64,000 nucleotides of DNA from the NCBI RefSeq assembly GCF_000375345.1, contig NZ_AQXD01000001.1, positions 877,059 through 941,058 of the forward strand, written 5' to 3'. The notes under the pieces are model-generated. The model was not told the origin of the DNA and made no database searches. It saw only the letters and a program-made list of their open reading frames with translations. Numbering within the stretch: the first letter of the stretch is position 1; each line of letters starts with the position of its first letter. The position numbers were made by a program, and so were the translations under genes. This DNA is from Wohlfahrtiimonas chitiniclastica DSM 18708 (GTDB lineage: Bacteria > Pseudomonadota > Gammaproteobacteria > Cardiobacteriales > Wohlfahrtiimonadaceae). This document shows, piece by piece, positions 8,141 to 17,462 of the stretch.

Positions 8141-9022
8141 TCATCCCCGAGGGTGATGTTCTTGATGAATGGACTTCAAGCGTTCTTTCGCAATGTGTGT
8201 ATAAATCTGCGTGGTCGATAAACTTGAATGCCCCAATAATAACTGCACCACACGCAAATCTGCCCCATGATTCACCAAATGGGTGGCAAATGCGTGTCTT
8301 AAGGTATGCGGAGATATGGTCGATGAAATGCCCGCAGTTTTCGCAGTTTTCTTAATGACATACCAAAAGGCTTGGCGCGTCATTTTATCGCCCCGATTAG
8401 ATAAAAATAGCCAATCGGTGGATTGCCCGCGCGACAACTCGCCGCGAGCATGATTTAAATATTGATTGATCCACTCAATGCCCTCTTCACCAATGGGCAC
8501 TAAGCGCTCTTTATTGCCCTTACCCACCAAACGCACGACGCCCACTTGTAGATTCACCTGCGTAAGGGTCAATGCAATGAGTTCAGTCACGCGAAGGCCG
8601 CATGAGTATAATAATTCCATCATCGCCCGATCCCGAAGCCCAAGGGGTGTGGACACATCATGCGTGTTGAGCAGCTTTTCCACATCTGCTTCACTTAAAG
8701 ATTCTGGTAAAGAGGCTGTAAATTTTGGAATCACCAATTGACGAGCAGGATTGTCATCACGCACTTTCGAGACAATCAAAAAATCATAAAAATGTTTAAA
8801 CGCAGAGACAAAGCGTGCAATGCTGCGTGGACTTAATTTTTTATCAAGCTGCGTTTGAATGTAGGCTTGTAAAGTGGCTTCATCGGCGGTTTCTAAGGTT
8901 AAATCTTGATCAAACAGATAAAACTGCAACTTATCTAAATCCGATAAGTAGGATTGCAACGTCAAAGGTTGCAAACCTTCTTGATAATAGAGCGCCTCCT
9001 CAAAAGCACTGAGAATGCTCAT
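8141..9022 (-). CDS. xerD: Tyrosine recombinase XerD
   Basis: A 293-residue tyrosine recombinase. With XerC it resolves chromosome dimers at dif, controlled by FtsK. All catalytic residues are present: Arg144 (CGLRVTEL), Lys168, His239-x-x-Arg242 (HTLRH), His265 (LGHSS) and nucleophile Tyr274. An N-terminal SAM-like DNA-binding domain spans about 5-95. XerD rather than XerC is inferred from the following dsbC. Its start overlaps the artM stop by four bases (ATGA), so here it is coupled to the arginine transporter operon. Confidence 0.92.
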   Translation of the reverse strand: MSILSAFEEALYYQEGLQPLTLQSYLSDLDKLQFYLFDQDLTLETADEATLQAYIQTQLDKKLSPRSIARFVSAFKHFYDFLIVSKVRDDNPARQLVIPKFTASLPESLSEADVEKLLNTHDVSTPLGLRDRAMMELLYSCGLRVTELIALTLTQVNLQVGVVRLVGKGNKERLVPIGEEGIEWINQYLNHARGELSRGQSTDWLFLSNRGDKMTRQAFWYVIKKTAKTAGISSTISPHTLRHAFATHLVNHGADLRVVQLLLGHSSLSTTQIYTHIAKERLKSIHQEHHPRG

Positions 9023-9678
9023 ACTGCCTCAAATGCCATCAATTTACGCTCCACAAATTTTGCGCCAATGATGAGTAAACCATTGATCACCAAATAAATG
9101 GCACCGGCAACCGCGTAAAAGGTTAAGTAATCATACGTGCGCCCTGTCACTTCCATCGTGCGCCCCATGATGTCCATAATGGTGATGGTGGACACTAAGG
9201 CTGAACCTTTTGACAACAACACCACTTCATTTGAATAACTTGGCAATGCGCGGCGAAGGGCTAAAGACAACATCATTTTCAGCACTTGAAAGCGCTTTAA
9301 ACCCAAGGCAGCGGTTGCTTGCCATAAACCTGGGGCAATATTGACAATCGCGCCATGAAAGAGTTGCACAGTATACGCAGCCGAGTTCAATGATAACGCA
9401 AACACGGCACAAAACCATGCATCATCAAAGTAAGTACCGCGCAAGAAGGCAAATTGCTTTGGCGCGTAATACACCAAGAAAATCTGGATAAAGAGTGGCG
9501 TGCCCGTTAAAAACACCACCAAAGCTTTGATCAAATACGCGAGGGGATTTTTCTTCTCTTTATAAATTAATCCCACCACCATAAAAAGGGCAAGCACAAA
9601 GCCAATGATCAGCGCTGAAAACGTCACCCCAAGGCTCACCGGGATTCCACCCATGATGAATAAAATATCTTCTTTCAT
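9019..9678 (-). CDS. artM: Arginine-type ABC transporter permease ArtM
   Basis: A 219-residue inner-membrane permease of the HisM/ArtM polar amino acid family, with five predicted membrane helices and the EAA-type loop (GLWQATAALGLKRFQVLKM) that contacts the ATPase. It pairs with ArtQ. Gene order artP-artI-artQ-artM is that of E. coli, which is the main reason for the name; substrate specificity (arginine, lysine, ornithine or another polar amino acid) cannot be read from sequence. Confidence 0.85.
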   Translation of the reverse strand: MKEDILFIMGGIPVSLGVTFSALIIGFVLALFMVVGLIYKEKKNPLAYLIKALVVFLTGTPLFIQIFLVYYAPKQFAFLRGTYFDDAWFCAVFALSLNSAAYTVQLFHGAIVNIAPGLWQATAALGLKRFQVLKMMLSLALRRALPSYSNEVVLLSKGSALVSTITIMDIMGRTMEVTGRTYDYLTFYAVAGAIYLVINGLLIIGAKFVERKLMAFEAV

Positions 9679-9687
9679 GATCTCTTC

Positions 9688-10374
9688 CTATGCTCTTTCG
9701 TGACGTGTTAAAAAGAGCTGAAAACCCTTTTGAATCTGTTGGCTCACTAAACTGATGCCCAAATAAATAAAGGCCGCGACAAGTAACCATGAGAAAAATT
9801 CATTGGTTGCTGTGGCTGCCTCTTGTCCTGCTTTCATCAAATCGGTCACCCCGACCCATGAAATCAGCGCGGTGTCTTTGAGCAACACCAACCACTGATT
9901 GCCAAGCCCGGGTAAAGCATGGCGCCACATTTGTGGCATGATGATGGAGATGAACGCTTTGGTTTTAGAAATGCCCAGCACCTCACATGACTCCCACTGC
10001 GATTGCGGCACCGCTTGCAGTGCACCGCGCAACGTTTGAGACGCATAAGAGGCAAAAATTAAGGACAATGCCGCAACACCCAACGAAAACGTTGAGATGT
10101 CCGGTGCATCGTCCATATAGATGATGAGTGCATAAGGCACACCAAAGGCCATAAACACAATCACCAATAATTCAGGCAACGCTCGAATCACATTCACAAT
10201 GAGGGCGACAGGATAACGGATGATTTTCCATCGACTCAACTCTAACAATGCAAAGACAATGGCAATGACAAGCCCTATGCCTAAGGAGAGAAGAGAGAGT
10301 TCAAGGGTCACCACGGCCCCTTTGAGTAAGCTTAAGAAAAAACCATCAAAATTTGAAAAAAGTGAATCGAGCAT
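9688..10374 (-). CDS. artQ: Arginine-type ABC transporter permease ArtQ
   Basis: A 228-residue permease of the HisQ/ArtQ family with about five membrane segments and the coupling loop AVPQSQWESCEVLGISKTKA. It forms a heterodimer with ArtM in the inner membrane. It lies ten bases before artM and about thirty after the binding-protein gene. Confidence 0.87.
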   Translation of the reverse strand: MLDSLFSNFDGFFLSLLKGAVVTLELSLLSLGIGLVIAIVFALLELSRWKIIRYPVALIVNVIRALPELLVIVFMAFGVPYALIIYMDDAPDISTFSLGVAALSLIFASYASQTLRGALQAVPQSQWESCEVLGISKTKAFISIIMPQMWRHALPGLGNQWLVLLKDTALISWVGVTDLMKAGQEAATATNEFFSWLLVAAFIYLGISLVSQQIQKGFQLFLTRHERA

Positions 10375-10403
10375 GAAAACGCCTAACTGTTAATGAAAGA
10401 GAA

Positions 10404-11141
10404 CTACTTGAACCATTTATCGTAAATTGCTTGATAACGGCCATCTTCTTTGATTTTAGCCAATGCGCCATTAATTTCATTGAGCAACTCAGTATTTTTT
10501 GGCAACACGGCAATCGCTAAACCATTGCCAAAGAACTCAGGATCATTCACTTGCTCACCAATCACTTCTAATTGATTGTTACGCTTGATGTATTCAGCCA
10601 CTACCACTTCATCACCGAACACAACGTTCACACGGCCAATTTCTAAGTCGCTCATGGCATTTGGATATTGTGGGTAGTTTTTGATGTTTGAATCTTTAAA
10701 TTTGCTCTTGATGTATTGCTGATGGGTTGAACCATTTAAGACACCAATCTCTTTACCCGTTAAATCATCCACCGTTACATTTGAGCCTTTCATGGTCACA
10801 AATACGGATGGGTTTAAATAGTAAGGGTCAGAGAATGCCACGTGCTTTTGGCGTTCTTCTGTGATGTCCATCGAGGAAATGATGGCATCAAAACGTTTTA
10901 AACGTAAGTTAGGAATCAAAGAGTCAAAGCTTTGAGAGACGAATACGCATTTTTTTTCTAATTCTGTACAGATGGCATTGGCAATATCAATGTCAAAGCC
11001 TGCCACATCACCAGTTTCTGTTTTATATTCAAATGGTGGGTACTCAGGGTTGGTACCAAAACGCAACGTGGCATCCTTTGCCATCGCAACACCGCCCACA
11101 CACAATGTGGCCAATGCTAAGAAAACTTTTAATTTTTTCAT
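10404..11141 (-). CDS. artI: Periplasmic polar amino acid-binding protein (ArtI/ArtJ type)
   Basis: A 245-residue periplasmic binding protein of the SBP_bac_3 family. A signal peptide covers residues 1-21 (MKKLKVFL ... GVAMA) and the mature part starts LRFGTNPEYPPFEYK, with the typical GFDIDIANAIC and FDAIISSMDIT motifs that line the ligand site. ATG 11141 is used because AAAGGAAA precedes it; the much longer frame upstream overlaps artP and is spurious. The ligand is probably a basic amino acid, by operon context. Confidence 0.9.
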   Translation of the reverse strand: MKKLKVFLALATLCVGGVAMAKDATLRFGTNPEYPPFEYKTETGDVAGFDIDIANAICTELEKKCVFVSQSFDSLIPNLRLKRFDAIISSMDITEERQKHVAFSDPYYLNPSVFVTMKGSNVTVDDLTGKEIGVLNGSTHQQYIKSKFKDSNIKNYPQYPNAMSDLEIGRVNVVFGDEVVVAEYIKRNNQLEVIGEQVNDPEFFGNGLAIAVLPKNTELLNEINGALAKIKEDGRYQAIYDKWFK

Positions 11142-11178
11142 ATGATTTCCTTTCTTTCCTTTGAGATGATTGTTGTGA

Positions 11179-11904
11179 TTAATGGGACAAATACTCTTTA
11201 AATTGCACCGTTTCTGGGTGATCAAAATGCTCACAGCCGCCCATTTCCACAATTTGTCCATTTTCAAGATAGACAATGTCTGTGGCAATTTTTTTAGCGA
11301 AGTCAACATCATGGGTCACCACCACTTGCGTAATGCCGGTGGTTGAGAGTTCATTGATGATCTCTGCCACTTGGGAGGTGATCTCAGGATCAAGCGCCGC
11401 CGTGGGTTCATCAAATAATAGCACTTCTGGCGACATCATCAATGCTCGCGCAATCGCAACGCGCTGCTGTTGTCCGCCAGAGAGTTTCAAAGGATAGCGA
11501 TCCCCTAAGCCTGATAATTTTAAGCGATCGAGCATTTTATCGGCTTGAACCGTTGCATCGGCTTTGCTCATTTTGCCAAGTTGCGTGGGTGCATAGATTA
11601 AGTTATCCATCACCGATTTATGGGGCCACAAATGATATTGCTGAAACACCATGCCCACTTTTTGACGAAGGGCGCGAATGTCGGTATCCGGAATCTTATG
11701 GGTGAAATCAAACTCAAACCCCGCCACAGATAATTGCCCAACTTTAGGAATTTCCAGCAAATTCATAATGCGCAGTAAAGAACTTTTACCCGCACCGCTA
11801 GGTCCTAAAAGCACCAAAACACTGCCCTGCTTGGTCATGAGATTTACGTTCTTTAATACAATATGGTTACCATAACCATATTCGATATTCTTTAATTCAA
11901 TCAT
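11179..11904 (-). CDS. artP: Arginine-type ABC transporter ATPase ArtP
   Basis: A 241-residue ATPase powering ArtQM: Walker [10 protein letters not shown]-loop [10 protein letters not shown], signature [15 protein letters not shown], Walker B VLLFDEP and switch histidine VVTHD. The start MIELKN at 11904 aligns with the family; an upstream in-frame start at 11940 gives a non-homologous 12-residue extension. The ribosome binding site is weak. It is the first gene of artPIQM-xerD-dsbC. Confidence 0.92.
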   Translation of the reverse strand: MIELKNIEYGYGNHIVLKNVNLMTKQGSVLVLLGPSGAGKSSLLRIMNLLEIPKVGQLSVAGFEFDFTHKIPDTDIRALRQKVGMVFQQYHLWPHKSVMDNLIYAPTQLGKMSKADATVQADKMLDRLKLSGLGDRYPLKLSGGQQQRVAIARALMMSPEVLLFDEPTAALDPEITSQVAEIINELSTTGITQVVVTHDVDFAKKIATDIVYLENGQIVEMGGCEHFDHPETVQFKEYLSH

Positions 11905-11948
11905 TGCTCGCCCGAAGTGTCTATCGTCAAAATACCACAAATTTTTTA

Positions 11949-11954
11949 ATTATA
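11949..11954 (-). promoter_or_regulatory. Likely -10 box for the art operon
   Basis: On the minus strand this is TATAAT, 45 bases upstream of the artP start, with no convincing -35 box. On the plus strand, TATAAT at 12000-12005 with TTGAAA at 11974-11979 (20-bp spacing) is a comparable candidate for the divergent ATPase gene. Confidence 0.4.
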
Positions 11955-12040
11955 TCACTCTAAATCTTTTTCCTTGAAATTTTTCGTGCCACAATGGACT
12001 ATAATCTTCCTTCCACCTTTTGACAGACCGAAAATTGATC

Positions 12041-12880
12041 ATGCAAGCACAACATTTTTCCGACAAATCCCATCAACGCATCGCCCTGATGGGCATGAGT
12101 GGCGTTGGCAAAACCACACTCTCAAACTTATTGCCAAAAACCGAATGGTTCCATTACTCCATTGACTACCGAATCGGTACACGTTATTTGCATGAAGAGA
12201 TCAGCGACCTCTTAAAAATTGAAGCCATGAAAAGCCCAGCGCTCGCTAAATTATTGCGCAGCGATTCTGCCTTCATTGCCCCAAACATTACCCTTGACAA
12301 CCTCAACGCCATTTCCATGTTCATCAGCATGGTGGGTGCATTAGACAAAGGCGGCTTGCCATTAGATGAGTTTTTAGCGCGCTTAGATGCCCACAGAACG
12401 GCTGAAATCAACGCCATGATGGACACCAAAGCCTTCATTGATCGCGCCACCCATATTTATGGTTATCCACATTTCATTTGTGATTTCAGTGGCAGTGTGT
12501 GTGAGCTTGATGCGCCTGATGTGATCGATGCTGTGGCCAAAGATTGCTTACTCATTTACATCAAAGCCACCGATAATATGATGAGTACTTTAATTGACCG
12601 CGCCCAAAAATATCCTAAGCCTTTATATTATCAAGCGGACTTTTTGCACACCGCCATCAAAGAGTATTGCACTGAGCAATCATTAAACGGCTGGCAAGAG
12701 ATTGATCCGAACCATTTTGCCGTATGGGTTTTCCCTCATTTGGTCAAACACCGCTTAGTGCGTTATGATGCCATCGCCGCTCAACATGGCATTACGCTGT
12801 CGGCTGAAGAGACCCTCAACATTCATTCTGCTGAGGCATTTTTAGATTTGATTGATCGCACACTGCGCACGCAAGGTTAA
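12041..12880 (+). CDS. Conserved P-loop ATPase of unknown function
   Basis: A 279-residue protein with a Walker A loop GMSGVGKTT near residue 18, the conserved segment WFHYSIDYRIGTRYL right after it and further conserved blocks (GLPLDEF, YPKPLYY, WVFPHL). I recall similar proteins annotated only as ATPase in several marine and host-associated proteobacteria. A kinase-like or nucleotide-dependent role is plausible but unproven. ATG 12041 is preferred to TTG 12020. It is followed after nine bases by a DUF498 gene and probably forms a two-gene unit. Confidence 0.8.
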   Translation: MQAQHFSDKSHQRIALMGMSGVGKTTLSNLLPKTEWFHYSIDYRIGTRYLHEEISDLLKIEAMKSPALAKLLRSDSAFIAPNITLDNLNAISMFISMVGALDKGGLPLDEFLARLDAHRTAEINAMMDTKAFIDRATHIYGYPHFICDFSGSVCELDAPDVIDAVAKDCLLIYIKATDNMMSTLIDRAQKYPKPLYYQADFLHTAIKEYCTEQSLNGWQEIDPNHFAVWVFPHLVKHRLVRYDAIAAQHGITLSAEETLNIHSAEAFLDLIDRTLRTQG

Positions 12881-12889
12881 GGAGAGAGC

Positions 12890-13303
12890 ATGATCGAACA
12901 CGATGATTCACAAAATGTGGGCACATCGAACCTACGCAAAGAAGATCCGGGATATTTAGCCATCAAACGTTATGATGACGCAGGTTTTACCCTAACGGAT
13001 GATGCCCATTATGTGGGCAGCATCGTATTGTATAAAAATGATGTGTATGACACGCTTGCCCCCACCGATTTTACACAGCTAACGGACAAACATTTTCGCA
13101 GCTGGTGCTCACTCAAGCCTGAGATGATCCTAATCGGTACAGGGGACAAACATCACTTTTTATCCCCTGAACACATGGCTTACTTTTATACCCAAGGCAT
13201 CGGCATTGAAACCATGCGCACCGATTCTGCTTGCCGCACATACAGCGTCATCGCCGGTGAAATGCGCAATGCTTTGGTGGTACTTTTCCCAGCGCAAGGC
13301 TGA
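12890..13303 (+). CDS. Mth938-like (DUF498) domain protein
   Basis: A 137-residue protein of the Mth938/DUF498 family (relatives include the mitochondrial complex I assembly factor NDUFAF3). Recognisable blocks are the MILIGTGDKHHFLSPE segment, GIGIETMRTDSACRTYSVI, and NALVVLFPA at the end. Function in bacteria is unknown. GGAGAG precedes ATG 12890. Its TGA stop directly abuts the corA stop on the other strand, with no terminator between. Confidence 0.82.
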   Translation: MIEHDDSQNVGTSNLRKEDPGYLAIKRYDDAGFTLTDDAHYVGSIVLYKNDVYDTLAPTDFTQLTDKHFRSWCSLKPEMILIGTGDKHHFLSPEHMAYFYTQGIGIETMRTDSACRTYSVIAGEMRNALVVLFPAQG

Positions 13304-14344
13304 TTATAACCAGCCTTTGCGTTTAAAGAGCAAGTATGGCGCAATGCCAGAGAGGAACATCGCCCCAATCGATAAAGGATAGGAGAAGGTAAAATTCAGC
13401 TCTGGCATGTGGGAGAAGTTCATCCCATAAATACTGGCAATCAATGTCGGGGGTAAAAAGACCACAGATGCAATGGAGAAGATTTTAATGATGCGGCTCT
13501 GCTCTAAAGAGATTTGCCCCATCGCCGCTTCTAATAAGAAGTTGATCTTATCAAAGAGGAATGAGGTGTGCCCGGTGAGAGACTCTAAGTCACGCAAAAT
13601 CTCACGCACATCTTCATTTTGTTCACCATTGAGTAAACGACCGCGCACCAAAAATGAGAGCGAGCGGCGCGTATCCATCAAAGATAAACGGGCTTTACCA
13701 TTGACATCCTCTTCACGGGCAATGCACACTAAAATTTCATCCATTTTCGCTTTAGATTCTTCTGCATCTTCTGCGAGCATGTCTTTGCCTTCGATGACTT
13801 TTTTCGGCTTTTTCTCATGATTTTCATCATGCTTTGTGTAATCAAGCACATCGCGGCTCACATGTTCTAGGCGCGAATAAATGCCTTCTAACACATCGGC
13901 GACATGCTCAACGGCGGTTTCATGTAAGCCCACCAAAATATCCATCGCATTGACCACATTGTCCATGTCGTTTGCCACCGGATGGCGCGCACGCAAACGG
14001 TACAATCTAAAGGAACTTAAATCCTCATCGCGAATGGTGAACAAACACCCTGCAAAAATGGAAAATGCCACCGTCACATTTGTGGCACTGTCTTCAAAAT
14101 CATTGAGAAAGAAGCTGTGAATGTGAATGCCATCTTCATCCTCATAAAAACGTGCGGATGCCTCAATGTCTTTAATCTCTGCTTTTTCAGGAAGTTCAAA
14201 CTTATAGTGATTTTCCACCAATAAGCGTTCTTCTTCCGTCGGATCTATTAAATCAATCCAGATCATTTCTTTGATAATATCTTCTTTATTTTCAATTTTG
14301 ATCTGCTGTAAACGCCCATTTTGAAGGATAAAACCTGTAATCAC
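13304..14344 (-). CDS. corA: Magnesium/cobalt transporter CorA
   Basis: A 346-residue CorA channel subunit. It has a long cytoplasmic N-terminal funnel domain, two C-terminal transmembrane helices and the diagnostic YGMNF motif at the end of the first helix (Gly307-Met308-Asn309), which forms the pore entrance of the pentamer. It imports Mg2+ (and Co2+, Ni2+). The start is a GTG at 14344 preceded by GGGAGAGG. A charged insertion (about 170-200) is a little longer than in E. coli CorA (316 aa). Confidence 0.93.
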   Translation of the reverse strand: MITGFILQNGRLQQIKIENKEDIIKEMIWIDLIDPTEEERLLVENHYKFELPEKAEIKDIEASARFYEDEDGIHIHSFFLNDFEDSATNVTVAFSIFAGCLFTIRDEDLSSFRLYRLRARHPVANDMDNVVNAMDILVGLHETAVEHVADVLEGIYSRLEHVSRDVLDYTKHDENHEKKPKKVIEGKDMLAEDAEESKAKMDEILVCIAREEDVNGKARLSLMDTRRSLSFLVRGRLLNGEQNEDVREILRDLESLTGHTSFLFDKINFLLEAAMGQISLEQSRIIKIFSIASVVFLPPTLIASIYGMNFSHMPELNFTFSYPLSIGAMFLSGIAPYLLFKRKGWL

Positions 14345-14392
14345 TTCCTCTCCCTTATTGACGCCGTGTCAAAAAAACCATTAAATCCCTTT

Positions 14393-14421
14393 ACTATAAC
14401 GTGTCTTATATTATTGAGCAA
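14393..14421 (-). promoter_or_regulatory. corA promoter
   Basis: On the minus strand, TTGCTC (14416-14421) and TATAGT (14393-14398) are separated by exactly 17 bp, about 50 bases upstream of the corA start. Confidence 0.55.
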
Positions 14422-14461
14422 CCAAAGGGCGGCTTGAATGATTCTCATTTATTTTATTAAT

Positions 14462-14480
14462 ATCATTGATAATCATTTTC
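14462..14480 (+). promoter_or_regulatory. Fur box upstream of feoABC
   Basis: This 19-mer matches 14 of 19 positions of the Fur consensus built on GATAAT repeats, and a partial ATGATTCTCATTT repeat lies just upstream at 14438. It overlaps the -35 hexamer of the feo promoter, the expected place for iron-dependent repression. Confidence 0.65.
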
Positions 14481-14494
14481 AATCGCTATATATT
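14466..14494 (+). promoter_or_regulatory. feoABC promoter
   Basis: TTGATA (14466-14471), a 17-bp spacer and TATATT (14489-14494) form a near-consensus sigma-70 promoter 30 bases before feoA. Confidence 0.65.
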
Positions 14495-14524
14495 GTCGTC
14501 CATCAATCAGATGGAGAAATCATT

Positions 14525-14764
14525 ATGACAATAACGACCTTAGATCAATTGTCCATCGATCAAGTCGCTATGATTAAAAAGCTCGACACTCTCAATACTT
14601 GTTATCGCAATAAACTCTTAGCCATGGGCATCACCCCAGGTTGTAAGGTGAGCATTGTGAGAACGGCGCCCCTTGGCGATCCGATGCAAATCACCATTCG
14701 CGGCTTTCAACTGTGCCTGAGAAAATCAGAAGCTGCCACCATACAAGTTGAAATCGAGGATTAA
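14525..14764 (+). CDS. feoA: Ferrous iron transport protein A
   Basis: A 79-residue FeoA with an SH3-like fold and the family pattern RNKLLAMGITPGCKVSIVRTAPLGDPMQITI. It is a small cytoplasmic protein that supports FeoB activity. The start at 14525 has GGAGA upstream; the in-frame ATG at 14438 lies inside the Fur-regulated promoter and is not used. It is first in feoABC, four bases before feoB. Confidence 0.93.
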   Translation: MTITTLDQLSIDQVAMIKKLDTLNTCYRNKLLAMGITPGCKVSIVRTAPLGDPMQITIRGFQLCLRKSEAATIQVEIED

Positions 14765-14767
14765 TCC

Positions 14768-17128
14768 ATGTCAAATAAAACCATTGCCCTACTCGGTAAC
14801 CCTAATTGCGGCAAAACGACGCTCTTTAACGCATTAACCGGCAGCAATCAGAAAGTTGCCAACTGGCCGGGCGTGACGGTGGATAAAAAAACAGGGCAAT
14901 TTAATATTGATCACACCATCATTGATGTGGTGGATCTGCCAGGCACTTACTCTTTTGAAGGGGATTTAACGAACACATCACAAGATGAATTGGTGGTGCG
15001 CCACTATTTGCTTGACCCAAACAATCAAGAGAGCATCATCGTCAACATCATTGATGCCTCAAACCTTCAGCGCAGCCTCTATTTAACGTTTCAGCTCCTT
15101 GATTTGCGTCGCCCAATGATCATCGTGCTCAACATGATGGATGTGGCACGTTTAGAAGGCTATGAGATTTTCCATGCCTTATTGCAAGAAAAGCTCCATT
15201 GCCCCGTTGTCACCATCAGCGCCAGTAAAAATGAAGGGATTGATGAGCTTAAAAAAGTGATCGCCGCGTATGATCCTGATTTATATGTGGATCATTTACC
15301 TTACAAAACCCTCAATCCGACGATCACCAACATCATTCAAACGCAGCTTGATTCCTTATCTGAGCAAAGCATTCTCAATCAAATGAGCCCTTGGCTGGTG
15401 CTTGAATCCATCAAAGGGGATCACAAAGACCCTGCCTTCACAGCAGCAGACACAGCAGCCCTTTTAGAAACACGCAAAGAGATTGAAAATTTAGCCGAAG
15501 GCGAATATGACATCGCCATTGCCAGCGCCCGTTATGAATCGATTGATGAGCTCGCAAAAGATGTGATCAAAACTGTCGGCATTGCCAGTACAAAGCTCAC
15601 CTACAAAATCGACAAATGGGCACTTGGGCGCTTTACGGGTTTGCCCATCTTTTTATTGGTGATGTTTTTAATGTTCGCCATCGCCATCAATGTGGGTTCT
15701 GCTTTCATTGATTTCTTTGAGATTCTCTTTTCCGCAATCTTTGTCGATGGTTTAGCGAGCGTCCTCAATGGCTGGGGCGCGCCGGATTGGCTCGTCACCT
15801 TTTTAGCCAACGGCATTGGTGAAGGGATCAAAACGGTGGCTTCCTTCATTCCTGTGCTCACCATGATGTTTTTATGCTTATCCTTATTAGAGGATTCAGG
15901 CTACATGGCACGCGCTGCCATGGTGGTGGATCGCGGCATGCGCGCCATTGGTTTACCGGGTAAAGCCTTTGTGCCAATGTTGGTGGGCTTTGGGTGCAAC
16001 ATTCCTGCCATTATGGGCACACGCACCTTAGAGAGCCACCGTGACCGATTGATGTCCATCATGATGATTCCCTTTATGTCCTGTGGTGCACGCTTACCTG
16101 TGTATGCACTGTTTGCCGCCATTTTCTTCCCAACGAATGTGGGCATGGTGGTCTATTTGCTCTATCTGCTTGGCATTGTGGTGGCGATTTTTACAGGGTT
16201 TGCCCTCAAATTCTCCATCTTAAAAGGGCCAAATACGCCGTTTATTATGGAATTACCCGCTTACCATTTACCCACCTTTAAAGGCATCATACTCACCACG
16301 TGGGAGCGCCTCAAAAGCTTCATCTATAAAGCCGGTAAAGCCATCATTTTAGTGGTGGCCATTTTAGGCATTTTAAACAGCTGGGGCACCGATGGCTCCT
16401 TTGGCAATGCGGATTCTGATAAATCAGTGTTATCGAGCATTGGCCGCACCATCACGCCAGCGTTTGAACCAATGGGCATCACTGAAGAAAACTGGCCGGC
16501 CACTGTTGGGATTTTTACCGGCATTTTTGCCAAAGAATCGGTCATTGGCACGCTCAATGCCCTTTATTCTCACAACACAGAGCATGAAGACTTTGAATTC
16601 TGGACGACGGTACAATCCGCATTTGCCACCATTCCTGAGAATTTAGCTGGCATTCCAGGATTATTGCTCGATCCTCTTGGCATCTCTGAAAAAGTGGCAG
16701 ATGGCGACTTAGAAACCATCAAAAATGACAATGAAGTGGATGATTCCACCGTCACGCAAATTCAGCAATATTTCACCTCTGAAGCTGCTGTGATTGCTTA
16801 TCTCATTTTCATTTTGCTCTATACGCCGTGTGTTGCCGCATTGGGCTCTGTCTACCGTGAAGCGGGCGCAAAATGGACGATTTTAGTGGCATCGTGGACA
16901 TTCATCATCGGCTGGTTATTGGCGGTGGCGTATTATCAAGCTTCATTATTATCAGCAGGTTCAAGCACGGCAATGTTCTGGATCATGGGCACTGTGGTTG
17001 CGCTCTTTGCCCTCTTTATGCTGCTTCGCTGGATGGGTCACAAAGAGATTTTCACGCAATCCCATGCCATTGTGGCGCAAAGTCACGTCAAGCGCTGCTG
17101 CGATGACAACAAGAAGTGCTGTGGATAA
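14768..17128 (+). CDS. feoB: Ferrous iron transporter FeoB
   Basis: A 786-residue Fe2+ permease with an N-terminal GTPase domain (G1 GNPNCGKTT at 10-18, G3 DLPG, G4 NMMD), a guanine-dissociation-inhibitor region, and a membrane part with two Gate motifs: the first around GFGCNIPAIMGTRT, the second around FTGIFAKESVIGTL. The C-terminus carries a cysteine pair cluster (RCCDDNKKCCG) as in many proteobacterial FeoB. Its TAA overlaps the feoC ATG by one base. Confidence 0.97.
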   Translation: MSNKTIALLGNPNCGKTTLFNALTGSNQKVANWPGVTVDKKTGQFNIDHTIIDVVDLPGTYSFEGDLTNTSQDELVVRHYLLDPNNQESIIVNIIDASNLQRSLYLTFQLLDLRRPMIIVLNMMDVARLEGYEIFHALLQEKLHCPVVTISASKNEGIDELKKVIAAYDPDLYVDHLPYKTLNPTITNIIQTQLDSLSEQSILNQMSPWLVLESIKGDHKDPAFTAADTAALLETRKEIENLAEGEYDIAIASARYESIDELAKDVIKTVGIASTKLTYKIDKWALGRFTGLPIFLLVMFLMFAIAINVGSAFIDFFEILFSAIFVDGLASVLNGWGAPDWLVTFLANGIGEGIKTVASFIPVLTMMFLCLSLLEDSGYMARAAMVVDRGMRAIGLPGKAFVPMLVGFGCNIPAIMGTRTLESHRDRLMSIMMIPFMSCGARLPVYALFAAIFFPTNVGMVVYLLYLLGIVVAIFTGFALKFSILKGPNTPFIMELPAYHLPTFKGIILTTWERLKSFIYKAGKAIILVVAILGILNSWGTDGSFGNADSDKSVLSSIGRTITPAFEPMGITEENWPATVGIFTGIFAKESVIGTLNALYSHNTEHEDFEFWTTVQSAFATIPENLAGIPGLLLDPLGISEKVADGDLETIKNDNEVDDSTVTQIQQYFTSEAAVIAYLIFILLYTPCVAALGSVYREAGAKWTILVASWTFIIGWLLAVAYYQASLLSAGSSTAMFWIMGTVVALFALFMLLRWMGHKEIFTQSHAIVAQSHVKRCCDDNKKCCG

Positions 17129-17388
17129 TGTTACTCCTTGAGATCAAAGCCTACATTGAGGCACAAAAAGAGGTGACGCTGCCGCGATTGGCAGCGCACT
17201 TTAACATTCCTGAAAGTGTGGCATTTGACATGGCAGAACGCTGGGTCACAAAAGGTAAAATCGAGAAAATCACCGTTGCATGCAGAACATTAACATCAGG
17301 CTGCGGGGATTGTGGCTCTGGTAGCTGTGCGGTTAAAACACTGATGCAACCAAAGCCCAGCCAACAAATTTTGTATCGCGCCCTTTAG
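17128..17388 (+). CDS. feoC: FeoC-like winged-helix protein with cysteine cluster
   Basis: An 86-residue FeoC: an N-terminal winged helix (LLLEIKAYIEAQKEVTLPRL and on) and a loop with three cysteines, CGDCGSGSC, plus an earlier Cys in VACRT, which in FeoC can hold an oxygen-sensitive Fe-S cluster. It modulates FeoB stability or expression. The start at 17128 is set by the one-base TAATG overlap with feoB; an in-frame ATG at 17116 lies within feoB. Confidence 0.85.
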   Translation: MLLLEIKAYIEAQKEVTLPRLAAHFNIPESVAFDMAERWVTKGKIEKITVACRTLTSGCGDCGSGSCAVKTLMQPKPSQQILYRAL

Positions 17389-17462
17389 TTTAGCCTTATG
17401 GGGATAAATCCGCTAAGATAAAGCGTAAACACCCATAAAATGACAACGATTAGGAGAGAACA

